The position numbers and the translations under genes were made by a program. From NCBI RefSeq assembly GCF_947493735.1, contig NZ_CANLSL010000012.1:18026-82025 (forward strand): a stretch of 64,000 bases of DNA, given 5' to 3'. Each line of letters starts with the position of its first letter. The first letter of the stretch is position 1. This DNA is from an uncultured Acinetobacter sp. Lineage in GTDB: Bacteria; Pseudomonadota; Gammaproteobacteria; Pseudomonadales; Moraxellaceae. The notes under the pieces are model-generated. The model made no database searches and was not told the origin of the DNA. It was given only the letters and a program-made list of their open reading frames with translations. Below, piece after piece: positions 37,156 through 47,744 of the stretch.

Positions 37156-39831
37156 TTATGGTGTCACGCGTATTGAGAAATAAAGTACAGCCTGCTCCAA
37201 TGGCGCAAGTGTTCCCATTGAGCCTACAATATTCGCACCCGTCACTTCGACAGTTCCTTGGCTCACTGATGGTGGCAACAATGGACGCAGAATCGTATAA
37301 GCTGGCACGACGTCATTGATCTGCACATTAGTGGCCGCAGTATAACCATCGTTCCGAATAGTAATACGATAGTTTAAACACTGGTTTGGTTTAATCTCTT
37401 GAGGCGTTACGGTGTAGGTAGCAGTTGGTACAATAGCCGCAGTCCATGCACATCCCTCATCTTTGGCTTGTTCTTTTAATAAACGTAACTGTGAAACACC
37501 TACTGTTGTTTGATCCGTATTTTTAATTGGCTGTAACGTTAGGCCTTGTATTGTATCTGTGGCAGTCACGATCAATTCCGCAACACTCAACACCCCATTA
37601 GTGGTATTACTAGGCGCTTCAACTTTTAATAATAACTGAATAGACTCATTTGGCTGCAAGCCCATAGGCATGATCGCATTTAAATCACTTGCTAATGGAT
37701 CACTGCTATCCAAAACTCCATTAGCATTTGCATCAAAATATAGTGTATAGATAAACTGATCATTCACATCCATAGGCGCTACAGAAAATACTACGTCGCC
37801 TACCACGTCACCCTCTACATATGTACCATTGTTACGCAAAGTATGTAGATAAGTAATCGTACCACCAATAGCCACCTGACCTTGCTGATCATTCACCAAG
37901 CTCAAATTACGAAGCTGTTGAATCAAAATCTGATCTTTTACACTATCTGCTTGACCATTCAGCGGAGATTTCATCGCAAACCAAATTGGTAGTGCATCAA
38001 GCGAAGTCCCTTGTGGAATGGTCACTACTGCACAAAATTGTTTAGCAGTTCCTGCAGGAATACTTCCTGAGTTTGTGATCTCAGCACCCAAAGCTGTACA
38101 CGTTGGATCACCTTCAAAGAACTTGACCTCCCAATCTGCAGGAATCGTTGTCGTGATATTTGTGACATCTATCGCTACGCTTGAGGCAAAAAGCTCGTAG
38201 TTATTCGGCAAACTGCCACTATTCAGAATTTCCAATGGAAATACAACAGTTCCACCACGACTACCACTCTTGGTAATCCACGCTTCACCATTATTATCAA
38301 CATTACCGACGTTAAGACCCGAATCATCCTCAGCGTTATATAAGTCACTCGAACCAGTAATTACCACATTAACGATCTGATCACGAGTGCTATTCGCAAT
38401 CGCTGTATTGGTCACTGAGGTTGCAGTAATGTCAAAATTCATTGTGCCCGTCAGCACACAATCTGATGGGAAATAAACGCCCAATTTGATTTGCTTATTA
38501 GCAGAAACTGCAATCGCTCCTGTATCTACAATTCCGTCTGCGTTGGTGTCGGTTAATAAAGTACGACCATCACTATGATATAGACGCACCACAGCACACT
38601 CAGGCACATTTGCATCTTCGGTAATTGTTAAATTGTAGGTATCAGTTGTCTGACCAACATTCCATACATAGTTTTCAAAGATGACTTCCGCACCACCAGC
38701 CTGTGAATTCGTGACACTAATCAAGTTATCAGGTGCATTCGTTGCATCGCCATTATCATCAGGAGCAGATGACTTATTATTCATCACAACTGCCAATTCA
38801 TGCTGAACTGTAAAAATCACTGTATTGGTTGGTGTTGTTTTCTGTGCTGTATTTTTTGAATCGAAGACCTGATAGTTTGCTGTATTGGCAATTTTTACTT
38901 TTGCATCATCATTCACCATAACATCAAAGCTTATCGTGCCTCGTGTTAAAGCAGGAACAGAAGTAAACTCAAATTCAATCACGCCAGCACTATATTGATA
39001 AGCTACAGCAGCATTATTGCCTATTTCAGTGTCATCATTATCAGTCAAACTACCTGTACCATTACTCCACTTACCAGTACCTGTTTGATAGGTTAAATCT
39101 ACAGGCAAAGTATCTGTGAGTAATAAACGCCCTGCTGCTGTACCCGTGTTTTCATAATTAAAGGTATAAGTAATCACTGTGCCAGTTTTGCCATAACTCA
39201 CACTTTGTGATTTGGTGACATGGATTGTAGCATCATCGATTACTTTGGTTGTATCTGTAACAGAGGCATTGATTGCTGTATTAAATTGACTTGTTGCTGT
39301 GAGATTAAAGTTTGCAATATTTCCAGTGGTTTGATTCGCAGGTATTGTACCCACCACAACAAGCATCGCAGACTCTTCTGCTTCTAAACGAATGGTTGCG
39401 CCATTTGCCAGTAAGTTATTATTATCATCTGGAACACCGTTTTGATCACGGTCGATATAGACTGCAACACCATTTAAGTCAAATTGATCACTGCCTGATT
39501 GAACCAAACTCAATTGATAATCGTCAGCGATATTACCTGTATTGGTTAAGACATGTGGAAAATCAAGCTGACTGCCGATCGTACCGATATTCGATTGGTT
39601 GCTTTGCAGTGTTAATGAATAAATCGGTTGCACTGAAAGCACAACTGGATTGGAATTGATAACTTGAAGATTGCCTTGTGCATCATAGAAGTCACCACTT
39701 GCAATATTGGTGATCGTAGTACCTGCTTTCGGCTGAGCGTAGACAGTAATATTTGCAATCAATAAGATAAAACCAATGATTGGAATGATAAGAAATTTTT
39801 GGAATATTCCAATATTGCATCGGTCGTCCAT
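37156..39831 (-). CDS. Exported DUF11-type surface protein (891 aa, paralogue B), first gene of operon
   Basis: A hydrophobic signal segment (FLIIPIIGFILLIANITVYA) is followed by a beta-rich chain parallel to the 900-aa neighbour: the same opening (IASGDFYDAQGNLQV, LDFPHVLTNTGNIADDY) and calcium-loop-like motifs at equivalent places near residues 130, 428 and 703 (DRDQNGVPDD, DTNADGIVDT, DANANGVLDS). It ends in a DUF11-like domain (AYTILRPLLPPS...VLYFSIRVTP) with no anchor. The ATG at 39831 has GAGG upstream; longer TTG or GTG starts in frame are less likely. Nothing but a weak TACAAT box (39874-39879) marks the promoter. Function unknown. Confidence 0.82.
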   Translation of the reverse strand: MDDRCNIGIFQKFLIIPIIGFILLIANITVYAQPKAGTTITNIASGDFYDAQGNLQVINSNPVVLSVQPIYSLTLQSNQSNIGTIGSQLDFPHVLTNTGNIADDYQLSLVQSGSDQFDLNGVAVYIDRDQNGVPDDNNNLLANGATIRLEAEESAMLVVVGTIPANQTTGNIANFNLTATSQFNTAINASVTDTTKVIDDATIHVTKSQSVSYGKTGTVITYTFNYENTGTAAGRLLLTDTLPVDLTYQTGTGKWSNGTGSLTDNDDTEIGNNAAVAYQYSAGVIEFEFTSVPALTRGTISFDVMVNDDAKVKIANTANYQVFDSKNTAQKTTPTNTVIFTVQHELAVVMNNKSSAPDDNGDATNAPDNLISVTNSQAGGAEVIFENYVWNVGQTTDTYNLTITEDANVPECAVVRLYHSDGRTLLTDTNADGIVDTGAIAVSANKQIKLGVYFPSDCVLTGTMNFDITATSVTNTAIANSTRDQIVNVVITGSSDLYNAEDDSGLNVGNVDNNGEAWITKSGSRGGTVVFPLEILNSGSLPNNYELFASSVAIDVTNITTTIPADWEVKFFEGDPTCTALGAEITNSGSIPAGTAKQFCAVVTIPQGTSLDALPIWFAMKSPLNGQADSVKDQILIQQLRNLSLVNDQQGQVAIGGTITYLHTLRNNGTYVEGDVVGDVVFSVAPMDVNDQFIYTLYFDANANGVLDSSDPLASDLNAIMPMGLQPNESIQLLLKVEAPSNTTNGVLSVAELIVTATDTIQGLTLQPIKNTDQTTVGVSQLRLLKEQAKDEGCAWTAAIVPTATYTVTPQEIKPNQCLNYRITIRNDGYTAATNVQINDVVPAYTILRPLLPPSVSQGTVEVTGANIVGSMGTLAPLEQAVLYFSIRVTP

Positions 39832-40040
39832 GCTGGCCTCACTCACAATAGATGATCTCAAAAGTTTTACGGGATTGTATAATTACCGCAAAAAAAATTA
39901 TTTTTACGTGACTGAATATACATTATTTGCACAAAAATAAAAACAAAAACCGTGTAATTAAGCCAAAAGATTTGCGAACAAAAACTTTTTTTATATTTTA
40001 ATCTTTTTCATTAATTTATTTAATTTAAATGACTTATATC

Positions 40041-40066
40041 AAAAAAGCCACATGAGTGTGGCTTTT
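40041..40066 (-). terminator. Terminator of sohB
   Basis: Stem AAAGCCACA/TGTGGCTTT with a 4-base loop, followed on the minus strand by six T residues, 23 bases after the sohB stop. Confidence 0.85.
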
Positions 40067-40088
40067 GATTACAAAAAAGTGAGTTCTT

Positions 40089-41051
40089 TTATAAATTTGG
40101 ATCTCTGAAAGCAACTGTTTTTTGTGAAAGTTTCATCAAGCTCTCTTTTGCAGATTCAACTAGGGTCGGCATCATCGCTGTAGCAATACTTGCAGCTTGC
40201 AATCCAAGCTTTTCACCCAAAGTAGGCTTTTTGCGAGTATTAAGCACATAGACGTCATGTTGCTGTAAATGTTCTAACAGATAAGCATCCGAGGTTTGAA
40301 TTTTATCAATCAATTTTAACTTCAGCGCATCTTCACCATACCAATGCTCACCTGTTGCGACTTCGGTGACATTCAACTGCGCACGATAGTTTTCCACAAA
40401 GTGCTTAAATAAAGCATGAGTTTGCTCAAGCTCTTGTTCAAACTTGGCACGACCTTGCTCCGAGTTTTCACCAAATAGCGTGACGGTGCGCTTATATTCA
40501 CCAGCGGTAAACACCTCATAGTCAATATGATGTTCTTTTAACAGTTTATTAAAGTTTGGCAACTGTGCTACCACACCGATCGACCCAAGGATCGCAAAAG
40601 GTGCTGCGATAATTTCATTGGCAATACACGCCATCATATAACCACCACTGGCAGCGACTTTATCCACACAGATGGTCAGATGAAAACCCGCATCACGTAG
40701 ACGCACCAATTGTGCCGCCGCAAGACCATAGCCGTGTACCACACCACCAGGACTTTCTAGGCGAAGTACCACACGATCTTTGCCTGCTTTTGCAGTCGCG
40801 AGGATTAATGTAATTTCTTCACGTAACTGTTCAACTGCGCTAGCGTTCATGTCACCTTTGAAATCTAAAACAAAAATTTTCTGATTATTTTTCTTACGGG
40901 CTAAGGCTTCACGTTTGAGCTGTGCGGTGAGTTGCAACAGTTCAAGTTTACCTAATGTAGTTTGCGCAATACGACGACGTTGTTGTTCGATACGTTGATT
41001 GAGATGGACAACTCGAAGCTCTGAAGGCAACTTTGGCAGATGAAATAACAT
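40089..41051 (-). CDS. sohB: S49-family peptidase SohB, without the usual membrane anchor
   Basis: A 320-residue member of the S49 signal-peptide-peptidase family, closely following E. coli SohB: VLDFKGDMNA, RLESPGGVVHGYGLAA, the catalytic Ser in KVAASGGYMMAC and the catalytic Lys in TAGEYKRTVTLFGEN. E. coli SohB (349 aa) opens with a membrane segment; here the N-terminus is basic and helical (QRRRIAQTTLGKL) and no hydrophobic segment is visible. It should therefore be cytoplasmic or peripheral. It diverges from the copper-associated genes. Confidence 0.88.
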   Translation of the reverse strand: MLFHLPKLPSELRVVHLNQRIEQQRRRIAQTTLGKLELLQLTAQLKREALARKKNNQKIFVLDFKGDMNASAVEQLREEITLILATAKAGKDRVVLRLESPGGVVHGYGLAAAQLVRLRDAGFHLTICVDKVAASGGYMMACIANEIIAAPFAILGSIGVVAQLPNFNKLLKEHHIDYEVFTAGEYKRTVTLFGENSEQGRAKFEQELEQTHALFKHFVENYRAQLNVTEVATGEHWYGEDALKLKLIDKIQTSDAYLLEHLQQHDVYVLNTRKKPTLGEKLGLQAASIATAMMPTLVESAKESLMKLSQKTVAFRDPNL

Positions 41052-41234
41052 AGATAGTCCAGTACATAAATGAAAATGAATATTGTCTACACATTTATAA
41101 GGTCTATCCGTAGAAAATCAAGCATATTTTTTAAGGAACTAAAAATTCATAGTTGATAAAACGATATGTGATAATATGCAACACGATTTAAATCTTTGAA
41201 TTATTGAGTAACGCCGCTGTTATTTCATCAACGC

Positions 41235-41828
41235 ATGTCGCATAACGATTTCAATCAAAAGCTCTTGAGTCAGCCTTGCTCTAATCAGAGCACGCTGTTT
41301 TATAGTGGCTTGTTATTGAGTTGTTTCGCGGTATGTTTACAGATTGCAGTTTTCCTGCAACCACTCCTCCCTGCGCAATATCAGATTTCACCTGTGTGTG
41401 AAACGATTAGCCGTGCGCTACTGTTACATGACCATTCTGCCAATTCAAATACATCAAACCATTTTAATCGCCAGCATTTAGATCACCAGCACTCAAATTC
41501 GCATCAAGCACATACAACTGATCAAAATAAAAATAGCACACACGATGCACACTCAATGTCATTACATAATGATCATCACGGCATGTCTATGGCTGACCAT
41601 GCAAAGCCTTCTTCGCACAGCGCACATCAACATGATGCAGGTCATCAATGTCAATACTGTACAGTGTATGCCAACTTAGTCTTACCGCCTGAGTTTGGCA
41701 TTCAAGAGGTGTTTGAGCGTGTACAAGTGCGTTTGCTGTTTTTACAGCGCCAATTTGCGCCGATTTATTTTTATTTACAGCGTTTATTTCTGATTCCTCA
41801 AGGGCGTGCCCCGCCACTATTCGCATAA
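41235..41828 (+). CDS. His-rich DUF2946 protein, copper-associated
   Basis: A 197-residue protein with one N-terminal membrane segment (about 22-45) and a long His-rich periplasmic middle (about 68-135; SNSHQAHTTDQ, HNDHHGMSMADHAKP). A Cys pair follows (HQCQYCTVYANL) and the C-terminal PQGRAPP end matches DUF2946. Such proteins sit beside OprC/NosA-type TonB receptors and probably bind Cu or Zn in the periplasm. It is first in an operon with the receptor and a Met/His-tailed protein. The metal role is inference from context and the His/Met content. Confidence 0.82.
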   Translation: MSHNDFNQKLLSQPCSNQSTLFYSGLLLSCFAVCLQIAVFLQPLLPAQYQISPVCETISRALLLHDHSANSNTSNHFNRQHLDHQHSNSHQAHTTDQNKNSTHDAHSMSLHNDHHGMSMADHAKPSSHSAHQHDAGHQCQYCTVYANLVLPPEFGIQEVFERVQVRLLFLQRQFAPIYFYLQRLFLIPQGRAPPLFA

Positions 41829-41946
41829 CTTTAAAAAAACTTCACTGCAAAATAATGCACATCACTTTCCTTGGCTGATTCACGCCAGTGCAAAAGTACG
41901 TGCCATGTTTTGCGATCGACTTTAAAAATTGTTTTGCGAATATTTT

Positions 41947-44058
41947 ATGAAAAATTTTGAAACTCAACCTTTAGTGGTTGCGATGACTTTGATCTGCTTA
42001 TCAGCAGTTCAGCTCAGTCATGCAGAAGCTTTAGATACTGAAAAGACTCAAACACATGACCATCAGCATGCCGTTACGCCGACTAAAAATTCTCCAGTTA
42101 TGCTCTCTCCAATTGTGGTGACAGCGCAACAAGGCAATCAAGCCAATGGCTTAATTTTAGAAACTGATGCCAAGCAAACTATTCAGCCGATGCCTGCCTC
42201 GGACGGTGCTGCCTATTTGAATAGCATCATGGGCTTTAATAGCGTGAAAAATGGCGGTACCAATGGTGATGTCACTTTTCGTGGTATGTATGGCTCACGG
42301 ATTAAAATGCTTACCGATGGCACGGAAAATCTCGGTGCCTGCCCAAATCGCATGGACGCACCGACCGCTTATATTTCCCCAGAAAGTTTCGACAAAATAA
42401 CCGTAATCAAAGGCCCGCAAACTGTGCAATATGCGACACCAGGTTCTGCAGCGACGGTACTGTTTGAGCGTGAAGCCCCTACTTTTGACAAGGACAAACC
42501 GTATCTAGGCGAAGCTAGCATTATGCTCGGCTCTTTTGGGCGCATTGATCACAATGTCGAGGTGGCTGTGGGCAATGATACTGTTTATGCACGGCTCAAT
42601 GCCAACCGCTCCAAATCAGATGATTATCAAGATGGCGATGGAACCACTATACATTCCAATTGGGAACGCTGGAGCAGTGATCTTGCGCTTGGTTGGACAC
42701 CCGATGCAGACACTTGGCTAGAGCTTAAAGCAGGTGTGGGCGATGGTGAATCCGCTTATGCGGGACGCAGCATGGATGGCTCGCAATTCAAACGAGAAAG
42801 TCTGGGCTTGCATGCTGAGAAACGCAACATTAGCGATGTAATTTCAAAGATTGAAGCGCAGGTTGATTATAGTTTTAATGATCATGTGATGGACAATTAC
42901 AGCTTGCGTGATGCACCGATGACCACCATGATGGGAATGAGCGTGCCCAATGAAATGTCGATGCGAGTTACTCGTCGTACTTTAAATAGCCGTGTTGCCA
43001 TGACCAGTGAATGGGATCAATTCAGCCTAATTACGGGACTCGATTCACAGCGCAACAAACACGCTGGCGATATGAAAAGTTCCGCCATGCTGTCGATGAA
43101 TATGCCACTGGAAGAAGATTTGCGTTTTCAGAGTTATGGTGCGTTTGGTGAGCTGAATTATCAACTCAATCCGCAAAACAAAGTGGTGACAGGTCTACGC
43201 TTTGATCAAGTCACAGTCGATAGCGTCGAAAATGATCAACAGCGTAAAGACACATTGCCAAGCGCATTTATCCGACTAGAAAACAATCAAGACAATGGTT
43301 TGAATAGTTACATCGGCGTGGGTCATGTCCAGCGCAGTCCAGACTATTGGGAGCTATACAGCACATCGACCAGTTATGGCAATGGCACAACTGATATGAT
43401 GGGCAATAGTAGTTATCTGATGGTAGATAATCTCAATAATCTAGAAACTGAAAAAACCACGCAACTCGATCTTGGTTTTGAACATCAATCAGGCAAATAT
43501 AAGTCTTGGGCATCGGCTTATGCGGGTGTGATCAACGATTTTATCCTGGTTCGTTATAATGGCAATACTCGACCGCTTGCTGAAAATGTCGATGCAACCA
43601 TTGCAGGTGGTGAGCTTGGCGTGGGCTACAACTTTACTGATCGTCTGCAAACCGACCTCAGTGCAATGTACGCATGGGGAGAAAATATCACTGACAATAC
43701 GCCATTACCCCAAATTGCACCGCTTGAGGGACGCTTCAATCTACGCTATGTCACTAATCAATATAGTCTTGGGCTGTTGTGGCGAGTAGTTGCCAAGCAA
43801 GGTCGAATTAGCGTGGGTGAAGGTAATATCGTCGGTTATGATATGCAAGAAAGTGACGCCTTTAACACGCTATCTATTAATGCCAACTATCAAATCAATC
43901 CTGCGATCGGACTGGCGTTTGGTATAGATAATGTCTTGAATGAAAACTATACTGAACATCTCAATAAAGCAGGTGCATCGGTATTTGGCTATGCTAGCAA
44001 TGAACAGTTTAATCAAATGGGTCGAAACTATTGGGCTCGTGTCAGCATGAAGTTTTAA
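41947..44058 (+). CDS. TonB-dependent copper receptor, OprC/NosA type
   Basis: A 703-residue outer-membrane receptor. After the signal peptide (to about residue 28) a short His segment (THDHQHA) leads into a TonB box region (SPIVVTAQQ) and the plug domain with DGTENLGACPNRMDAPTA. The beta-barrel ends with the C-terminal Phe of WARVSMKF. Cys132/Met136 (CPNRM) and His313/Met315 (DHVMDNYSLR) match the CxxxM and HxM halves of the Cu site of P. aeruginosa OprC. It imports copper using TonB energy, as inferred. ATG 41947 starts the signal peptide. Second gene of the copper-associated operon. Confidence 0.93.
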   Translation: MKNFETQPLVVAMTLICLSAVQLSHAEALDTEKTQTHDHQHAVTPTKNSPVMLSPIVVTAQQGNQANGLILETDAKQTIQPMPASDGAAYLNSIMGFNSVKNGGTNGDVTFRGMYGSRIKMLTDGTENLGACPNRMDAPTAYISPESFDKITVIKGPQTVQYATPGSAATVLFEREAPTFDKDKPYLGEASIMLGSFGRIDHNVEVAVGNDTVYARLNANRSKSDDYQDGDGTTIHSNWERWSSDLALGWTPDADTWLELKAGVGDGESAYAGRSMDGSQFKRESLGLHAEKRNISDVISKIEAQVDYSFNDHVMDNYSLRDAPMTTMMGMSVPNEMSMRVTRRTLNSRVAMTSEWDQFSLITGLDSQRNKHAGDMKSSAMLSMNMPLEEDLRFQSYGAFGELNYQLNPQNKVVTGLRFDQVTVDSVENDQQRKDTLPSAFIRLENNQDNGLNSYIGVGHVQRSPDYWELYSTSTSYGNGTTDMMGNSSYLMVDNLNNLETEKTTQLDLGFEHQSGKYKSWASAYAGVINDFILVRYNGNTRPLAENVDATIAGGELGVGYNFTDRLQTDLSAMYAWGENITDNTPLPQIAPLEGRFNLRYVTNQYSLGLLWRVVAKQGRISVGEGNIVGYDMQESDAFNTLSINANYQINPAIGLAFGIDNVLNENYTEHLNKAGASVFGYASNEQFNQMGRNYWARVSMKF

Positions 44059-44099
44059 GTGATTTTAATTTTTTTGAATGTTAAAGAAAGGAGCTCAAC

Positions 44100-44432
44100 A
44101 TGAGTGACGAATACACAAAATCAGACAAGTCCATCTTTGGTTGGAAAGGTGTGATTATTGCGATTGTTTTTGCTGTGCTATTTTTAGGTTTTTTGTTTTT
44201 ATCCATTTCGCAAGAACCTGACTACATGCCTAGCCAAAAGCGCAAACAAGCCGCTGAAGCTGCCGCACAACAAGCGGCGACTGATGCAAAAATGGCAAAT
44301 GCGACCACGCTTGAGTCAAACACTGAAATGGCAATGCCTGAAGCAAATAGTGCAGATGCTACTAGTCCTGATGCTACAGCCACGGATGGTACAACCAAAG
44401 AGATGGATCATACTGAGCAACATGCACACTAA
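44100..44432 (+). CDS. Small membrane protein with Ala/Met/His-rich tail, copper operon
   Basis: A 110-residue protein with a single membrane segment (about 15-37; IIAIVFAVLFLGFLFLSIS) and a periplasmic Ala/Thr-rich tail ending in MDHTEQHAH. The tail holds several Met and His residues typical of weak Cu ligands. A strong GAAAGGAGC site lies just upstream, 41 bases after the receptor gene. I do not recognise a family; it probably works with the receptor, for example as a periplasmic copper acceptor. A terminator follows. Confidence 0.72.
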   Translation: MSDEYTKSDKSIFGWKGVIIAIVFAVLFLGFLFLSISQEPDYMPSQKRKQAAEAAAQQAATDAKMANATTLESNTEMAMPEANSADATSPDATATDGTTKEMDHTEQHAH

Positions 44433-44454
44433 ACAATTTTGTAAACAGCAAATA

Positions 44455-44484
44455 AAAATGCCAGCGTAAAGCTGGCATTTTTTT
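44455..44484. terminator. Bidirectional terminator between copper operon and purA
   Basis: Stem AATGCCAGC/GCTGGCATT around GTAAA, with seven T residues on the plus strand and T's also on the minus side (A-run upstream). It separates two convergent units. Confidence 0.85.
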
Positions 44485-44509
44485 CATTTATACGCCGTTT
44501 TAGTACGAG

Positions 44510-45844
<1,335 letters not shown>

Positions 45845-45967
45845 TCATTATAAATTGTCTTGAAAATGCACACTGCTCTATATTGTATTCAATAGAAAGG
45901 TACATCGCCCGAATTACTCAAACTTTAAAAAACATCATTCTTTTACAGGATTTTCACATAAGCTCGA

Positions 45968-47134
45968 TTAAATCGCTTGAACCTGCCAACCTGCATCAGT
46001 TTTCACCAACTTGTGCGAAGCCTGAGACACAGAATCAATCTGATCTTGACCCAGTAATTGCACCACTTGCTGACCTTTCGCACGCACTGATTCAATCGCT
46101 TGCAGTAAATCTGCATCACGCCCTGCTGGTGCAACCACGATTTCAATGCTGTGGAATTGATCCGCAACGAGACGGTACAAATCACAACTAAAACCTGTCG
46201 CTGCACGTGCTCGCCCGAAGTGTTCACCAATACCATCATAACGACCACCTTGCGCTAGTGGTGTGGCATTATTCGGCGCATACACAGCGAACATCAGCCC
46301 AGTATGATAGTGATAACTACGTAACTCGACCACATCGACACCAACGCTGACCAGTGACCAACGACTTTGAATTTGTTCAACGGTAGATTTTAATGTATCA
46401 AAAGCATGACTAAAATCTGCATCAGCACGCACGCTAGACGATAGGTTATCTAGTAATTGATCCAAATCACCTGACAAACGACCTAAGGCTTCAAAGTCTG
46501 CACCGTTTTGAATAGTTGCAGTATAGGCTTTGAGCTCTGGCAATGCTTTACGTTGATATAGCTCAGATAAATGATTTTCTTGATCTTGGGTTAAGCCAGC
46601 AATTTTCACCAAGCTTCTAAAGATACCGACATGTCCTAAATCAAGATGCAACTTTTCAGTGATGCCAACGCTATTTAATACGCCAAGCATGGTATCAATC
46701 ATCTCAAGATCGGCATCAACACCGTCATGTCCGAAGAGCTCTGCGCCAAGCTGTAATGGCGCACGAGAAGCCGCTAAACCTTGAGGCTTGGTATGTAAGG
46801 TCGTTCCTGCATAGCAATAACGTGCCACACCCGCAATCGGGCGGACATGCGCATCAATACGTGCAACTTGCGGTGTCATATCGGCACGCACACCAAGCAA
46901 ACGCCCTGAGATTTGATCGATCAATTTAAAGGTGACCAAATCCAAATCTTGGTTGAGCGCACTTAAGGAAGATAATGATTCTAGATATTCAATAAATGGC
47001 GTGTATACGAGCTGATAGCCTCGCCCTGCTAAGAAATCTAAGGCTTGACGGCGCATGTTTTCGATCACTTGCGCTTGTTCTGGCAAAACATCTGCTACAC
47101 CATCAGGCAGCAACCATGTCTCTGAAATGGGCAT
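45968..47134 (-). CDS. hisZ: ATP phosphoribosyltransferase regulatory subunit HisZ
   Basis: HisZ is a histidyl-tRNA-synthetase-like protein without aminoacylation activity. It binds short-form HisG and allows histidine feedback. The 388 residues include motif-2-like RYCYAGTTLHTKPQGLAASRA and motif-3-like LAQGGRYDGIGEHFGRARAATGFS. I chose ATG 47134 (MPISETWLLPDGVADVL) because AGGTC lies nine bases upstream and the family starts here. The short HisG gene is not in the window. It precedes purA on the same strand. Confidence 0.93.
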   Translation of the reverse strand: MPISETWLLPDGVADVLPEQAQVIENMRRQALDFLAGRGYQLVYTPFIEYLESLSSLSALNQDLDLVTFKLIDQISGRLLGVRADMTPQVARIDAHVRPIAGVARYCYAGTTLHTKPQGLAASRAPLQLGAELFGHDGVDADLEMIDTMLGVLNSVGITEKLHLDLGHVGIFRSLVKIAGLTQDQENHLSELYQRKALPELKAYTATIQNGADFEALGRLSGDLDQLLDNLSSSVRADADFSHAFDTLKSTVEQIQSRWSLVSVGVDVVELRSYHYHTGLMFAVYAPNNATPLAQGGRYDGIGEHFGRARAATGFSCDLYRLVADQFHSIEIVVAPAGRDADLLQAIESVRAKGQQVVQLLGQDQIDSVSQASHKLVKTDAGWQVQAI

Positions 47135-47310
47135 GTACGAAGACCTAAATGTAATTTTTTCGATCACATCGACAAATTTGTCGCATAAAAAAATCGGGCA
47201 ATACCCGAATTGCAAGCTATCTTATCACGATCTAAAAATCGTTGCACCCACACATTTCATTTCTAAGGATAAAAATTTATCTAGGAAATATGTGGTATAG
47301 CCTAGATAAA

Positions 47311-47691
47311 TTATTCACTAGACACTGTAACGATTTCCACAAATGGTAGCTTATTTTCTAAATGAATTTCTTTGGTAGGTGCTGGAATATGCCCTTCGGT
47401 AACAATGCCTAAGCGTAAGCGAATCACATCAGGTAAATCAGTTCGATAAGAATATAACGGTGTACCGCAATACTGACAAAATACTCGCCGCTTATTTGGT
47501 GATGAAAAATACGTTTTTAGCGCATCTTTACCATTTTCAAAAGTGACTAGTCGCTCATCTATCGGGCTGTTAAATGCAAAGACTGAACCTTGTGCAATCT
47601 GACAATGCTTACAATGACAAACGATTGTTTCCGTCAGTTCTGCCTCATAGCGAAACTTCACTGCACCACACTGGCATTGTCCTTTGATCAT
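47311..47691 (-). CDS. GFA-family zinc-binding protein
   Basis: A 126-residue glutathione-dependent formaldehyde-activating (GFA) fold protein. Zinc ligands appear as CQC (6-8), CHCKHC (about 26-31) and CQYC near 79, the usual CxC/CxxC pattern. GFA enzymes condense formaldehyde with glutathione, but many family members are of unknown use. No frmA-like gene is adjacent. Confidence 0.85.
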   Translation of the reverse strand: MIKGQCQCGAVKFRYEAELTETIVCHCKHCQIAQGSVFAFNSPIDERLVTFENGKDALKTYFSSPNKRRVFCQYCGTPLYSYRTDLPDVIRLRLGIVTEGHIPAPTKEIHLENKLPFVEIVTVSSE

Positions 47692-47744
47692 TTAAATGCT
47701 ACTTCCTTTTATTGATGATTTTATTGCGAAATTTTATTCAACCG

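Noticed and set aside
34446..39831. The two DUF11 paralogues as one gene split by a frameshift
   Set aside because: Each has its own signal peptide, start and stop with a 7-base gap, so they are separate genes.
29132..39831. Prophage or integrative element carrying the DUF11 genes
   Set aside because: No integrase, att repeats or tRNA-flanked junctions border the region, which lies between pstS and sohB.
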